From the IMG/VR virus record IMGVR_UViG_3300034095_002552, positions 1-64,000 of that record: DNA of 64,000 bases. One strand, given 5' to 3'. The DNA is from a virus. This document shows positions 1 through 7,910 of the stretch, piece after piece. The notes under the pieces are model-generated. The model saw nothing but the letters and a program-made list of their open reading frames with translations, was not told the origin of the DNA and did not search any database. Within the stretch, counting starts at the first letter, position 1, and the number at the start of each line of letters is the position of its first letter. A program made the position numbers and the translations under genes.

Positions 1-4
1 TGTT

Positions 5-790
5 GTGAAAATAATTTATCGCATAAGTGACAATGGATACATTAAACCTAAATTACCAAATGCAACAAAAAAGATTTGTATTGAAAATTTTATAAGCATA
101 TTTGAAAAAATTGATATTGTCATAGCAGATAATTGCTCGCCATCTACTTTAGAATTTTTAAATGCCAAAAAATTAAATGTAATTGAAACATCTTTAGGAA
201 ATGCCGAATCTTTCCTGTATGCCCTTAATCTTGCCATAGGTGAACCAGAAGATGAAATCATATATTTTGTCGAAGATGATTATCTGCATCGGCCTTTATG
301 CCGTAGCTTATTAGAAGATGCCCTATCAATAGCCGATTACGCAACATTGTATGATCATCCCGATAAATATAGCAAATATTACAACTTTGGAGAAATGTGC
401 CATGTAAGAAGAATAAAAAATCAACACTGGAGGTCTTCAATAAGCACAACTATGACATTCGCATCAAAAGTAAAAACCTTAAAAGAAGATGTACAAATAT
501 TCAAAAATATCTGCGGAAATAGATTTCACCCCAATGATCATCAAATTTTTATAGACTTAAAAGAAAAAAACAATAGAAATCTATTTGTTTCAATACCAGG
601 ATTTGCATTTCATGCAGACATTAGCTCGAATGTTTGTGATATAGAAAACTTAGAGAATGAAATTGACGATTGGGTTGTAAAATGGGTAGAAAAATACATT
701 CCAATTGAATATAATGAAATTTACAAATTACAAAAAATAAGTAACTTGAAAAAAATACTTATGATAAATCACTTTCTAAACATAAATTGA
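5..790 (+). CDS. GT-A-like glycosyltransferase, possibly 5'-truncated
   Basis: The 261-residue product looks like a nucleotide-sugar glycosyltransferase of the GT-A fold. Its N-terminal half alternates strands and helices, and an acidic EDD motif at about residues 90-92 (context YFVEDDYLHR) sits where the metal-binding DXD motif belongs. The GTG at position 5 is the first start available, but the frame is open to the window edge, so the true start may lie upstream. It converges on the next gene and overlaps its end by 15 bp. The sugar and acceptor cannot be read from the sequence. The fold is fairly clear; the exact family is not. Confidence 0.55.
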   Translation: MKIIYRISDNGYIKPKLPNATKKICIENFISIFEKIDIVIADNCSPSTLEFLNAKKLNVIETSLGNAESFLYALNLAIGEPEDEIIYFVEDDYLHRPLCRSLLEDALSIADYATLYDHPDKYSKYYNFGEMCHVRRIKNQHWRSSISTTMTFASKVKTLKEDVQIFKNICGNRFHPNDHQIFIDLKEKNNRNLFVSIPGFAFHADISSNVCDIENLENEIDDWVVKWVEKYIPIEYNEIYKLQKISNLKKILMINHFLNIN

Positions 791-1561
791 TTTTTTTTCT
801 AAATATTGAAATTTTACAATATTGTTTTTCAAAAAAAATGATGCATTTTCACGAACAAAAATGCAATCTGGTAATATTGGGCTAGTTTCTTGAATAGACT
901 TATGCTTCAACCCTTCATTTATCGAATACGCTAGACTTTGATTTCCAACAAATAAATCAGAGCCATTTATTACACAAGCTAAATCCCAAGCATTTTTTAC
1001 CTTATAATATTCAACAAATCCAAATGTTCTAATGAATGAATCATATTCTTCTTCAAGGCCAACAAAAACAGATTCTTTTTTATATTTTTTAACTATCGAA
1101 TGCCAAGGAAAATCATAATTTTTATATCGATTAGATCTAGAAAAAACGACATCTGCAATTTTTTTCTTATCGGCATCAATCCATGGCTCTTCATATTGAT
1201 GCAATGGAACATCAAATATGGTTATGTATTTTTCGTAAATGAATTTAGAATCTTTATCAAGACGAAAACAATCTAGATTTATTGTTGATTTAAATTTTTT
1301 AAAAAATCTAACAACTTCTTTAACATATTTTTGCTTTTCAAGAAGTGGCTTTATAAAATCGAATTTATTTTTGCATATACCAGATGAGGTTCCATCTGAC
1401 TTTTTTAAGTTAATCTGTATCCCTTTGGGTTCAATCCAACTTTTTAAATTTTTTATATCATCTATAACTAATATTCCCTTACCATAAGTTTTTAATACTG
1501 GTAAGGAGTAAATTATATCTCCCAAATCTCCCGAATGCTTATATGTTTTGTCAAACAACAT
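776..1561 (-). CDS. GT-B glycosyltransferase, heptosyltransferase/GT9-like
   Basis: The 261-residue product has an N-terminal GDLGDIIYSLPVL segment (about residues 11-23), the signature region of ADP-heptose:LPS heptosyltransferase-type (GT9) enzymes. Its C-terminal segment DLFVGNQSLAYSINEGL resembles the nucleotide-sugar site where these enzymes usually have a 'vGnDtG' motif. It probably transfers a sugar onto a surface glycan or a phage component. The ATG has an AGGA about nine bases upstream, inside the 3' arm of the hairpin at 1571-1602, so that hairpin could mask the ribosome site. The protein is shorter than typical bacterial heptosyltransferases (about 320-350 residues). Confidence 0.6.
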   Translation of the reverse strand: MLFDKTYKHSGDLGDIIYSLPVLKTYGKGILVIDDIKNLKSWIEPKGIQINLKKSDGTSSGICKNKFDFIKPLLEKQKYVKEVVRFFKKFKSTINLDCFRLDKDSKFIYEKYITIFDVPLHQYEEPWIDADKKKIADVVFSRSNRYKNYDFPWHSIVKKYKKESVFVGLEEEYDSFIRTFGFVEYYKVKNAWDLACVINGSDLFVGNQSLAYSINEGLKHKSIQETSPILPDCIFVRENASFFLKNNIVKFQYLEKKSIYV

Positions 1562-1570
1562 GAAAAATAT

Positions 1571-1602
1571 CCTGCCACCATTATACTAATAATAGTGGCA
1601 GG
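1571..1602 (-). terminator. Hairpin between two minus-strand genes
   Basis: A 14-bp stem with one mismatch (CCTGCCAC... paired with ...GTGGCAGG) and a 4-nt loop lies between the stop of the 106-residue gene and the start of the GT9-like gene. On the minus strand it is followed by ATATTTTTC, as in an intrinsic terminator. It also covers the AGGA before the downstream ATG, so it may act as a translation switch instead. Confidence 0.6.
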
Positions 1603-1623
1603 ATAATAAAAAATTACTTTACT

Positions 1624-1944
1624 CTACTTACTGCACTTCTTTTTTGTTGCAGTTGTTGCCTTTTGGCTAATACGATCACTACTTTCCTTGCTTTTAGAAA
1701 CAATTGTTGCCACTAGAGAAATAGGCTCGCCTTTTTCTTTCATAGTTATATCGCTATAACCAAGCTTTTTAGCTAAGTTTTTAGCAACATAGCTCAAAGA
1801 TGATCTGGTCGTAAATTGATGATTTCCATCAACCTTACAAAGCCTACCAGTAAGATTTGGGATATCTACTGATGCTTCGAACCATTGCTTTACATTATTC
1901 TTACGAGTAAGAACATTTACCAAAAGATTACTTTTTCGATTCAT
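1624..1944 (-). CDS. Hypothetical small basic protein
   Basis: The 106-residue protein is not recognised. It is rich in Lys, Ser and Thr, and the last 20 residues are strongly basic (ATTATKKKCSK end). There is no signal peptide or membrane segment. The start is supported by an AAGGTG Shine-Dalgarno site five bases upstream of the ATG. The body has a KNLAKKLGYSDIT segment that could be a helix-turn, but no DNA-binding family is assigned. A hairpin follows the stop codon, so it may be the last gene of its own transcript. Confidence 0.5.
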   Translation of the reverse strand: MNRKSNLLVNVLTRKNNVKQWFEASVDIPNLTGRLCKVDGNHQFTTRSSLSYVAKNLAKKLGYSDITMKEKGEPISLVATIVSKSKESSDRISQKATTATKKKCSK

Positions 1945-2016
1945 GATGCACCTTATGAAATAGGTTTAAGATAATTCATTATAAGCTTTTATCCTTTTAA
2001 AATTCAATGTTTATTT

Positions 2017-2661
2017 TTAAATTTCATGGGAAAGTTTATTTAAATTGAATTTTTTCATTTTTGAATTTATAACTTTATTGCTTCCAAATGTTGGTAAACT
2101 TACCGCAGATTTTTGTTCAGCAATTGATACATCTAGATCTTTTTTTATGGTATTATATAAAAACGATGATTCAATATTTAGTTGCCATAAATTAAAACAA
2201 ATTAACATTTCGATTATTGTTTTTTTAATCTCATTCAAAGAAACTTTATTATAATCATTTCCAATTTTATTTATATCAACGAACCAATAAAAGTTTTCTT
2301 CATCATAATTTAAACATGGATTGCGTAAGCCAATTTCTTTGTGTAAACAAATCATTTCGTTCAATTGTGATAGCCATATAGATTTATAGTTATTTTTTAT
2401 ATAAAAGTTTTCATACCAATGATAAATCACAGACTTAAATGAAAAAATAAATATTGGATTATCATTTAAATGATAATTACTTCTATAGCAAAACTTACAA
2501 TAAAAAAAATTATCATAAAAATTTTGAGGATATTTCTTAACATTATCATCACTCAAAACAACTTCTTTGTCACAAAACAAACAAGATTTTAAGAAAGTAT
2601 CTGATATTTCTCCTGGCATTTTTTGCTTAACAGGAAAAAATTCTACATTATATTCATACAT
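2017..2661 (-). CDS. Hypothetical protein with N-terminal zinc ribbon
   Basis: The 214-residue protein carries CLFC near residue 27 and CKFC near residue 55, a plausible four-cysteine zinc knuckle. The rest is rich in aromatic residues, Asn and Lys, and matches no family I know. The ATG is preceded only by a weak GGGTC. It stands between two other unknown genes with its own 5' gap of about 200 bp. Function is unknown; the zinc site is inferred from cysteine spacing alone. Confidence 0.5.
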   Translation of the reverse strand: MYEYNVEFFPVKQKMPGEISDTFLKSCLFCDKEVVLSDDNVKKYPQNFYDNFFYCKFCYRSNYHLNDNPIFIFSFKSVIYHWYENFYIKNNYKSIWLSQLNEMICLHKEIGLRNPCLNYDEENFYWFVDINKIGNDYNKVSLNEIKKTIIEMLICFNLWQLNIESSFLYNTIKKDLDVSIAEQKSAVSLPTFGSNKVINSKMKKFNLNKLSHEI

Positions 2662-2857
2662 AATATGACCCTTTATATTCCATAAGAAGTAATCATTTGG
2701 TAAGTGTTATAATAGAATAATTACTTTTAATGTCAATAAGTATAAAAAGGTCGGTAACTTAATTTATTTTATAATTTTTAAGGTTATGACTCTAAATAGA
2801 TTATATGACTTTAAACTTACTTAAGTCAGTTTTCAACGAAATCAGAGAGGTTAAAAC

Positions 2858-3109
2858 ATGAAGTCTTTTATAGAATTTTGTCAAAGCAGTAAAAAAGAAT
2901 TGCCAGTATATGATGTTTCAGAAAAAACAACTAGGGGTGGCATTATGAGTTGGGCTTACCCAGACGCATATATAAGAAGTCATTACCCAGCATCTTATTT
3001 TATGCCAATATCTGCTGATGCTGCTCAGAAAATGGGTAAAAAAATTGATGATGACAAGGTCGATCATGGCCAATTTAAATATAAGGCACATGATCATCTT
3101 GAGGCTTAA
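2858..3109 (+). CDS. Small protein with capsid-targeting-like N-terminus
   Basis: The 83-residue protein begins MKSFIEF, similar to the N-terminus of T4 internal proteins (MKTYQEF), followed by a Lys/Glu stretch (KKEL) where a prohead protease might cut. The rest is not recognised. An AGAGAGG Shine-Dalgarno site precedes the ATG. The 197 bp upstream is gene-free and contains TATAAT-like strings but no convincing promoter pair. It ends at a strong bidirectional hairpin at 3125. The packaging role is inferred only from the motif shared with seven other proteins in the window. Confidence 0.5.
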   Translation: MKSFIEFCQSSKKELPVYDVSEKTTRGGIMSWAYPDAYIRSHYPASYFMPISADAAQKMGKKIDDDKVDHGQFKYKAHDHLEA

Positions 3110-3124
3110 TTGATTTGGATATTT

Positions 3125-3157
3125 AAAAAGCACATGTTTAAATCATGTGCTTTTTTT
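3125..3157. terminator. Bidirectional intrinsic terminator
   Basis: A perfect 12-bp stem (AAAAAGCACATG with CATGTGCTTTTT) and a 7-nt loop, with T runs on both strands, separates two convergent genes. Confidence 0.85.
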
Positions 3158-3488
3158 ATTTAGACTTTGCATTTTCCATTCTATTTTTATGATCTTCTGA
3201 GGTCACAGACTTTCCATCTTCTGGGATCATATCTTTGTGATTTTCCCAATATCCCCACATATCATCATTTGATGGACTCTGAAATATCATACCCCTTTTG
3301 TAGTATTTTTGAATTATTTCTTCAACCCTTTGCTTGGAAAGTCCTGATTCTTTAGAAATTTGAGATACACTTCTCCATGTCCATTTTGGATGTCGAGACA
3401 AAGCAATAAAAAATCCCTGTTCTTCGTCACCCTCTTTACATCCTTGTGGGTAAATATCAGTCCAACTTTTTAACTTTCTTTTAGACAT
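3156..3488 (-). CDS. Winged-helix-type small protein
   Basis: The 110-residue protein has a central segment (WRSVSQISKESGLSKQRVEE, then IIQKYYKRGMI) with the pattern of a winged helix-turn-helix, including the turn GLSKQRVEE expected of a recognition helix. It ends in a Trp-rich wing-like stretch and a charged tail. The ATG at 3488 is preferred because AGGTT lies six bases upstream; the alternative is a TTG two codons earlier. It may be a DNA-binding regulator, but no target is known. It converges on the gene at 2858. Confidence 0.5.
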   Translation of the reverse strand: MSKRKLKSWTDIYPQGCKEGDEEQGFFIALSRHPKWTWRSVSQISKESGLSKQRVEEIIQKYYKRGMIFQSPSNDDMWGYWENHKDMIPEDGKSVTSEDHKNRMENAKSK

Positions 3489-3596
3489 GTTCAACCTTTA
3501 TTTTGTTTAGTCAATAATATTATAGTTATGAAATTATAAAGCTTATTGATATTTTTTACTATATTAGTTTAAGTATCACTTTAAAATAGGAAATTT

Positions 3597-4031
3597 ATGA
3601 GAAGAAAAAAAATCACAAAAGAAGAAAGAATGCAAAAAATCACAAATAATTTAACTGGTACTGGACTTTATATCTATGAGAATAATACCAGTGGTTTTTT
3701 GAATCTACCTAAAAAATCTTCAGATGGAATTAAAGTTGTTCCACCCAAAGGTCGATTTAAAGGAGATAGCTATTTTATGCTATTGGTCAAACCACCACAA
3801 AATCTTTTAAGATTTATTCAAGAAATAAAAACAGAGGAGATAGAACCGATGAATGAGAAAAAACTTATTTTAGATCAACCAGATATGGTTACCGCAAGAG
3901 GCACAGTAGAGCATGTTGTTGATGATATGTCTCCATTAAAAAACTTGCGTGACTCGGTTGAAAACAAACAACAAAAAGATATTTTGTTGAATGAAAACCC
4001 TATGGATGGCATAGAAATCATAATTGCATAG
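3597..4031 (+). CDS. Hypothetical 144-residue protein
   Basis: I do not recognise this protein. It begins with a basic helix (RRKKITKEERMQKI) and has a middle beta-rich stretch with GLYIYENNTSGFLNLP and VVPPKGRFKGDSYF. It ends in an acidic, loosely structured tail. AGGA lies upstream of the ATG. Its position before the virion genes and its beta-rich core would fit a minor structural protein, but that is only a guess. Confidence 0.45.
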   Translation: MRRKKITKEERMQKITNNLTGTGLYIYENNTSGFLNLPKKSSDGIKVVPPKGRFKGDSYFMLLVKPPQNLLRFIQEIKTEEIEPMNEKKLILDQPDMVTARGTVEHVVDDMSPLKNLRDSVENKQQKDILLNENPMDGIEIIIA

Positions 4032-4158
4032 CAAAATAGTGTACATAAGTTCATATGTTGGTATGCATTTTGATAAAATTTCATTAAAAATACAAAAATT
4101 TATTTTGTAGGGTACATGTAAATAATGTGCCACTTTGAAATCCAAGAAATGAGGTCAC

Positions 4159-4665
4159 ATGCCAACAAGTGTTCGATGGATTGCACAGAAAAATAAATTC
4201 TCTTGTGGCCCCATTGCTATTTTGAATATTTTAAAATGGGTCGGCTTTCCAGTAAGTTATAATAAAGATTATAATTTTTGGAAAAAAAAATGTAAGTGCA
4301 ATTTTTTGGGAACACATCAATCTAATTTTCAATATTGTTTAAATAATTTAAAAAATATTACGAACACTCCAAAGCATCTTCCAACAATATCTTCAATAGA
4401 AGATGCTTTGAATGCAAATCAAATTGTAGTTATGAAATCAACATTCATGGTTGATTCAAAAAGTGATCTTGGTCATTTTTTTATAATATCTGAAATGACG
4501 AATGATAAATTCTTTTGTATAAATGATTTCAAATCATCGCATAAATGGTATGACAAAAAAGTTTTTGCCCAATATTATTTGCAATACCATAGATCATATT
4601 GTGATACTTGTTGTACATCAAGCTTATGTGGAGTATCGCCATATGCATGGTTTGTAAAAAAATAA
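4159..4665 (+). CDS. C39-like (papain-fold) cysteine peptidase
   Basis: The 168-residue protein matches the peptidase C39-like pattern. An early Gln-Lys-Asn-Lys-Phe-Ser-Cys-Gly-Pro motif (near residues 10-18) supplies the Gln and catalytic Cys at the start of a helix. DLGHFFIISE (about residue 115) supplies the His, and the NDFK stretch that follows supplies the Asn/Asp. There is no export signal or transporter fusion, so it probably acts in the cytoplasm or the particle. The C-terminus is Cys-rich (CDTCCTSSLC). A GAGGTC ribosome site precedes the ATG. Its substrate is unknown; it might process a phage or host polypeptide. Confidence 0.6.
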   Translation: MPTSVRWIAQKNKFSCGPIAILNILKWVGFPVSYNKDYNFWKKKCKCNFLGTHQSNFQYCLNNLKNITNTPKHLPTISSIEDALNANQIVVMKSTFMVDSKSDLGHFFIISEMTNDKFFCINDFKSSHKWYDKKVFAQYYLQYHRSYCDTCCTSSLCGVSPYAWFVKK

Positions 4666-4675
4666 TTTGATTATA

Positions 4676-4756
4676 TTATTCAAAAATAAAAACCCAAGAG
4701 CCACAATTAGAACATATTTCTAAATTAGAAAAACACATGCAATTGTCACAAATCAT
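4676..4756 (-). CDS. 26-residue zinc-ribbon miniprotein
   Basis: A very short frame starts inside the stop codon of the upstream gene (ATGA overlap) with GAGG six bases before the ATG. The product has two CxxC pairs (CDNC and CSNC) about ten residues apart, exactly what a minimal zinc ribbon needs, and then a Trp-Val-Phe-Ile strand. The good ribosome site, stop-start coupling and cysteine pattern argue that it is real, although its length alone would not. Confidence 0.45.
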   Translation of the reverse strand: MICDNCMCFSNLEICSNCGSWVFIFE

Positions 4757-5340
4757 TTTGGGCCTCTTTTTAATGAAACTGATTTAAGCTTCTCTTGATG
4801 ATTGTTTGGCTGCGTCTTTAAATGATGCATCATATTGTGAAGCTCTTTTGTAATTTCCGAAGCACTGTCTGCACACTTCTTTGTTGATTGAATCGAGATT
4901 GTCTTTCTGTCTTTGTTGTAAAAACCCTTAGAAACTAAGAAGCATTTTTCTTTATCGCTCCATGTAACTAATCCAGTCCACTCTCCATCATCCCAATTTC
5001 TTGAAGAAACAAGAAGTCTTAATGGCTTCTCGTCAAAAACATGTTTTGTATGAAATCCATGTTTTTTAAGACCAGCACTAACATACCCCAAAACCAGCTT
5101 TGCAAATCCATCCAAAGCATCATCCATGGTTGTACGATAATTTACACTAATGCTATATCTTGAAGTTTCAGCAGATTCTGTCAATTGACTATCAACATGT
5201 TCGTGAACTGATTTTAGATTACCTTTTAAATTTACCTTAAAATATTCAAGTGCAATTTTTAAAAAGTCCTCTCTATTGATAGACTTTAAATTTAAATTTT
5301 CTAAATCTTTTTCTTTCTTCCAGTCATTAATTGATTTCAT
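4753..5340 (-). CDS. Hypothetical protein with capsid-targeting-like N-terminus
   Basis: The product is 195 residues from the ATG at 5340, chosen because AGGTGG lies just upstream; an ATG seven codons earlier would overlap the endonuclease gene further. It begins MKSINDWKKEKDLEN, resembling the shared N-terminal motif, with DLE|N as a possible processing site. A middle region (LLVSSRNWDDGEWTGLVTWS) is beta-rich. No family is recognised. It overlaps the upstream endonuclease stop by 14 bp and the downstream miniprotein by 4 bp, so these are probably one transcript. Confidence 0.5.
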   Translation of the reverse strand: MKSINDWKKEKDLENLNLKSINREDFLKIALEYFKVNLKGNLKSVHEHVDSQLTESAETSRYSISVNYRTTMDDALDGFAKLVLGYVSAGLKKHGFHTKHVFDEKPLRLLVSSRNWDDGEWTGLVTWSDKEKCFLVSKGFYNKDRKTISIQSTKKCADSASEITKELHNMMHHLKTQPNNHQEKLKSVSLKRGPK

Positions 5341-6985
5341 ATGTCCACCTTTTTTTGCCACAATCCCATATTCTTGCTAATCCTAATTCAAGACACCATT
5401 CTCTTTCTGTTGTATTTATAGGACAACCATTTTTATTTTTAGCTTGAGATTGTTTACTTATTCTTTTATTTGGTTTTTTATAATTAACATAGCTATAATC
5501 TGGTTTGAGTTCGCAATCCAAATTAAAACCTAATTGTTTATATACATTACCTAAACTCCAACGATTATCACTCCATGTAATTACTTTTTTGTAATTGTTA
5601 TTTTTAGCCCATTCTAAACACTTTTTAAAAAGCTTACTACTTCCTCCAACAATATTGAAATTTCTTTTAAAGCATAAACGATCTAAAGTCAGCAAGCTTT
5701 TATTTCTGTGATGCCTACCAAAAGACATAGAACCAACAAGATCATCTTCGTAAAATAAACCATAAAAAACAAGACCTAGATTGTTGCTTTCCTGCAAATG
5801 ATTAGAATCACAAAATTGTTTAAAATCTTTTTTAGACAATTCTTTTACATTACATTTTCTAGCATAAATCTTTATCTGTTCTTTTTTTAGAATAGACATC
5901 AAAATACCCTTGCATTTAATCTCTTGATGTTGCCACTCATCTTCAAATATCGTAATTAAACGGATACCTTTCTCTTGGCACTTTTTGTATTTTTCGTAAT
6001 GATATAATGATAATCTTGGAGATAAAGATAATTCGTTGTGCCAGAACAAACCGCAATATTCTATAGCGACATTAATATTTTTATCATACATATCTAATTC
6101 TTTTCCATCCATTACAGAATAATCTGGTTCAAAATTAAATCCTAATGAATTAATCCATGTCTTTATCTCTTCTTGTGTTTTTCCATAAATTTGATTTTTC
6201 TTTAGAAAAAGTGGATTTGGAACCCCATATTTATCCAAACATGTTTTTAAAAATCTTTTTTTAAATTCTTCTGTTTTAGAATAATTCGTATGACCATATC
6301 TAAGAATACAAGTTTCTTTGGCTTTCGTTCTATTTGATGGTAACTTAGATGTATGGTCAACGCCATAAAGTTCTAAAAAAAGTAGCCTTCGATTTATCAG
6401 ATATTCTTCTGTTTGAGTATAACTTTCTTTACCAAATTTATTTAATGATGTTTTTTTTCTTTTGTCTAATACATCTTTATTCAACATGGAACTTTCTTTT
6501 CCATATTTTTTTAAATTAGATTTTATAACTTTGCTATAAAAATCGCTATGCTTCGCATAATTATCAACACCATATCTTTCAATGCAGGTAGCCTTGTATC
6601 TTTCAAGTATTTCTTGATTTAAAAATAAAGATGTAACTCCATATTTTTTCAAAAGTGATTCGTTTCTCTTGTTTTTAAATTCTTCACTAGAAAAGTAATT
6701 CTCACATCCATGTTTTTCTAAATTTTTCCGCTTTCGAACAGCTATCACTTCCTTCATTTTCTCTTGATGGATTTTGCTTTTTTTTAAAAATTCATTTATT
6801 TCTATTTTTTTATTTTTTTTGCATGACTTTTGGTCACAACTATCTTTATCAATATTTTTATTGGATAGAATTCTACTTCGTTTGTTCCTTGGTAATTCCT
6901 TACCGCAATAATCACATTTAATCCAAATCATAGACTTTGTAGAATAATCCTCATAGGGCTTATCCAATTTTTCTTTTATGATCAT
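5327..6985 (-). CDS. Homing-type endonuclease with repeated N-terminal modules
   Basis: The 552-residue protein starts with a CxxC zinc motif (CDYCGKELPR) and then repeats a roughly 30-residue module built on 'KYGV..(Y/S)......K...L' about eight times, probably DNA-contacting units. Around residues 290-350 a nuclease core shows ELDMYDKNINVAIEYCG and a following Glu-Asp-Glu-Trp, like PD-(D/E)XK/Vsr enzymes. The C-terminal third resembles a GNAT-like fold (GSMSFGRHHRN, NYKKVITWSDNR). This architecture is known from phage mobile endonucleases. It sits between structural genes, as expected of a mobile insertion. The start at 6985 avoids a long overlap with the neck gene. Confidence 0.7.
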   Translation of the reverse strand: MIIKEKLDKPYEDYSTKSMIWIKCDYCGKELPRNKRSRILSNKNIDKDSCDQKSCKKNKKIEINEFLKKSKIHQEKMKEVIAVRKRKNLEKHGCENYFSSEEFKNKRNESLLKKYGVTSLFLNQEILERYKATCIERYGVDNYAKHSDFYSKVIKSNLKKYGKESSMLNKDVLDKRKKTSLNKFGKESYTQTEEYLINRRLLFLELYGVDHTSKLPSNRTKAKETCILRYGHTNYSKTEEFKKRFLKTCLDKYGVPNPLFLKKNQIYGKTQEEIKTWINSLGFNFEPDYSVMDGKELDMYDKNINVAIEYCGLFWHNELSLSPRLSLYHYEKYKKCQEKGIRLITIFEDEWQHQEIKCKGILMSILKKEQIKIYARKCNVKELSKKDFKQFCDSNHLQESNNLGLVFYGLFYEDDLVGSMSFGRHHRNKSLLTLDRLCFKRNFNIVGGSSKLFKKCLEWAKNNNYKKVITWSDNRWSLGNVYKQLGFNLDCELKPDYSYVNYKKPNKRISKQSQAKNKNGCPINTTEREWCLELGLARIWDCGKKRWTYEIN

Positions 6986-6993
6986 TGATTTAA

Positions 6994-7863
6994 TTACCCC
7001 ATGCTTGGGCCAAGAACATCTCCAAAACGAGACAACAATTTTTCTTCCCATTCCTTCTTTTCTTCCAAGCCTTCTTGAAGAATTTGCTGTCCATCAAGTT
7101 GCACACCACCATTAGGGCCAGGAGGATTAGAAATTTTACTTCTAATTCTTCCTAAAATTATTTTTGAAAAAGCCAAAGCCCCTTCTTGCATTGCTTGAGT
7201 CACTTGTTTAAAGTCTGGCTTTTTTTGCAAATACCTAACTAAAACAGGATAAGACCTAAATGGAGTAGGGTAAACTTTTATATGGTTATAACCGCCTAAC
7301 CATTCCCATCCACCCTGCTGTCCAGATATACGATTATAAGTGTCTTCGTATTGCTTGTACAAGACCCACTCATTCATCTTTCCCCATACTGGAGTCTGTG
7401 GATTGATGCCACCAGCGATACTACCATATGCACCTGCACCCATATATTCCAATGGTATAACACCACCAAGGTCAGATGCAGAAAACGCATATTGTGCCGT
7501 TTCTCTGTAAGATACGGTTCTTATATATCCAACATCGTTAGGCATTTCGTAAACCGATTGCCCAGGGGTACTATTAAATGTATAGTACTGAAAGTACTCC
7601 ATAGGAGCATAATCTTCAATTATTTGCAATGCAAAGTCTATTGAATTGCTAATTTGCTGTTCGTCTAACTCTATTGTGATTACTGGTGCGCCTAGCATAG
7701 TAAGAACATATTCACGAATCTGTTCTCTGACTTTTGCACGATTTTTTCTTTGTCCAATTTTGACGAGTGGATCAGTTGGACCTAAGTCGCTACAACTAGT
7801 ACAAGCCAAGCAATTGTATTGTTCTTGTGTTGGGCGAGGAATATATAACATATTGTTGTTCAT
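6994..7863 (-). CDS. Virion neck/connector-type structural protein
   Basis: The product is 289 residues from the ATG at 7863; an in-frame ATG four codons later is possible, and a longer upstream frame would cross the divergent gene. The segment VREQIREYVLTMLGAPV, then ELDEQQISNSIDFALQIIEDYAP and a YYTFNSTPGQSVYEMP strand, is typical of head-to-tail connector or neck proteins in T4-like and other large myoviruses (gp13-like by position and style). It ends in a coiled helix (EEKKEWEEKL). The family call comes from remembered pattern, so it is moderate. Confidence 0.5.
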   Translation of the reverse strand: MNNNMLYIPRPTQEQYNCLACTSCSDLGPTDPLVKIGQRKNRAKVREQIREYVLTMLGAPVITIELDEQQISNSIDFALQIIEDYAPMEYFQYYTFNSTPGQSVYEMPNDVGYIRTVSYRETAQYAFSASDLGGVIPLEYMGAGAYGSIAGGINPQTPVWGKMNEWVLYKQYEDTYNRISGQQGGWEWLGGYNHIKVYPTPFRSYPVLVRYLQKKPDFKQVTQAMQEGALAFSKIILGRIRSKISNPPGPNGGVQLDGQQILQEGLEEKKEWEEKLLSRFGDVLGPSMG

Positions 7864-7910
7864 AATACATATATAGTTGAAAATAAAAATATCTGATCTT
7901 TGGAGATGAA

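Noticed and set aside
2662-2857. Candidate tRNA or regulatory RNA in a larger gap
   Set aside because: No cloverleaf, no strong stem and no clear promoter pair were found in this AT-rich gap.
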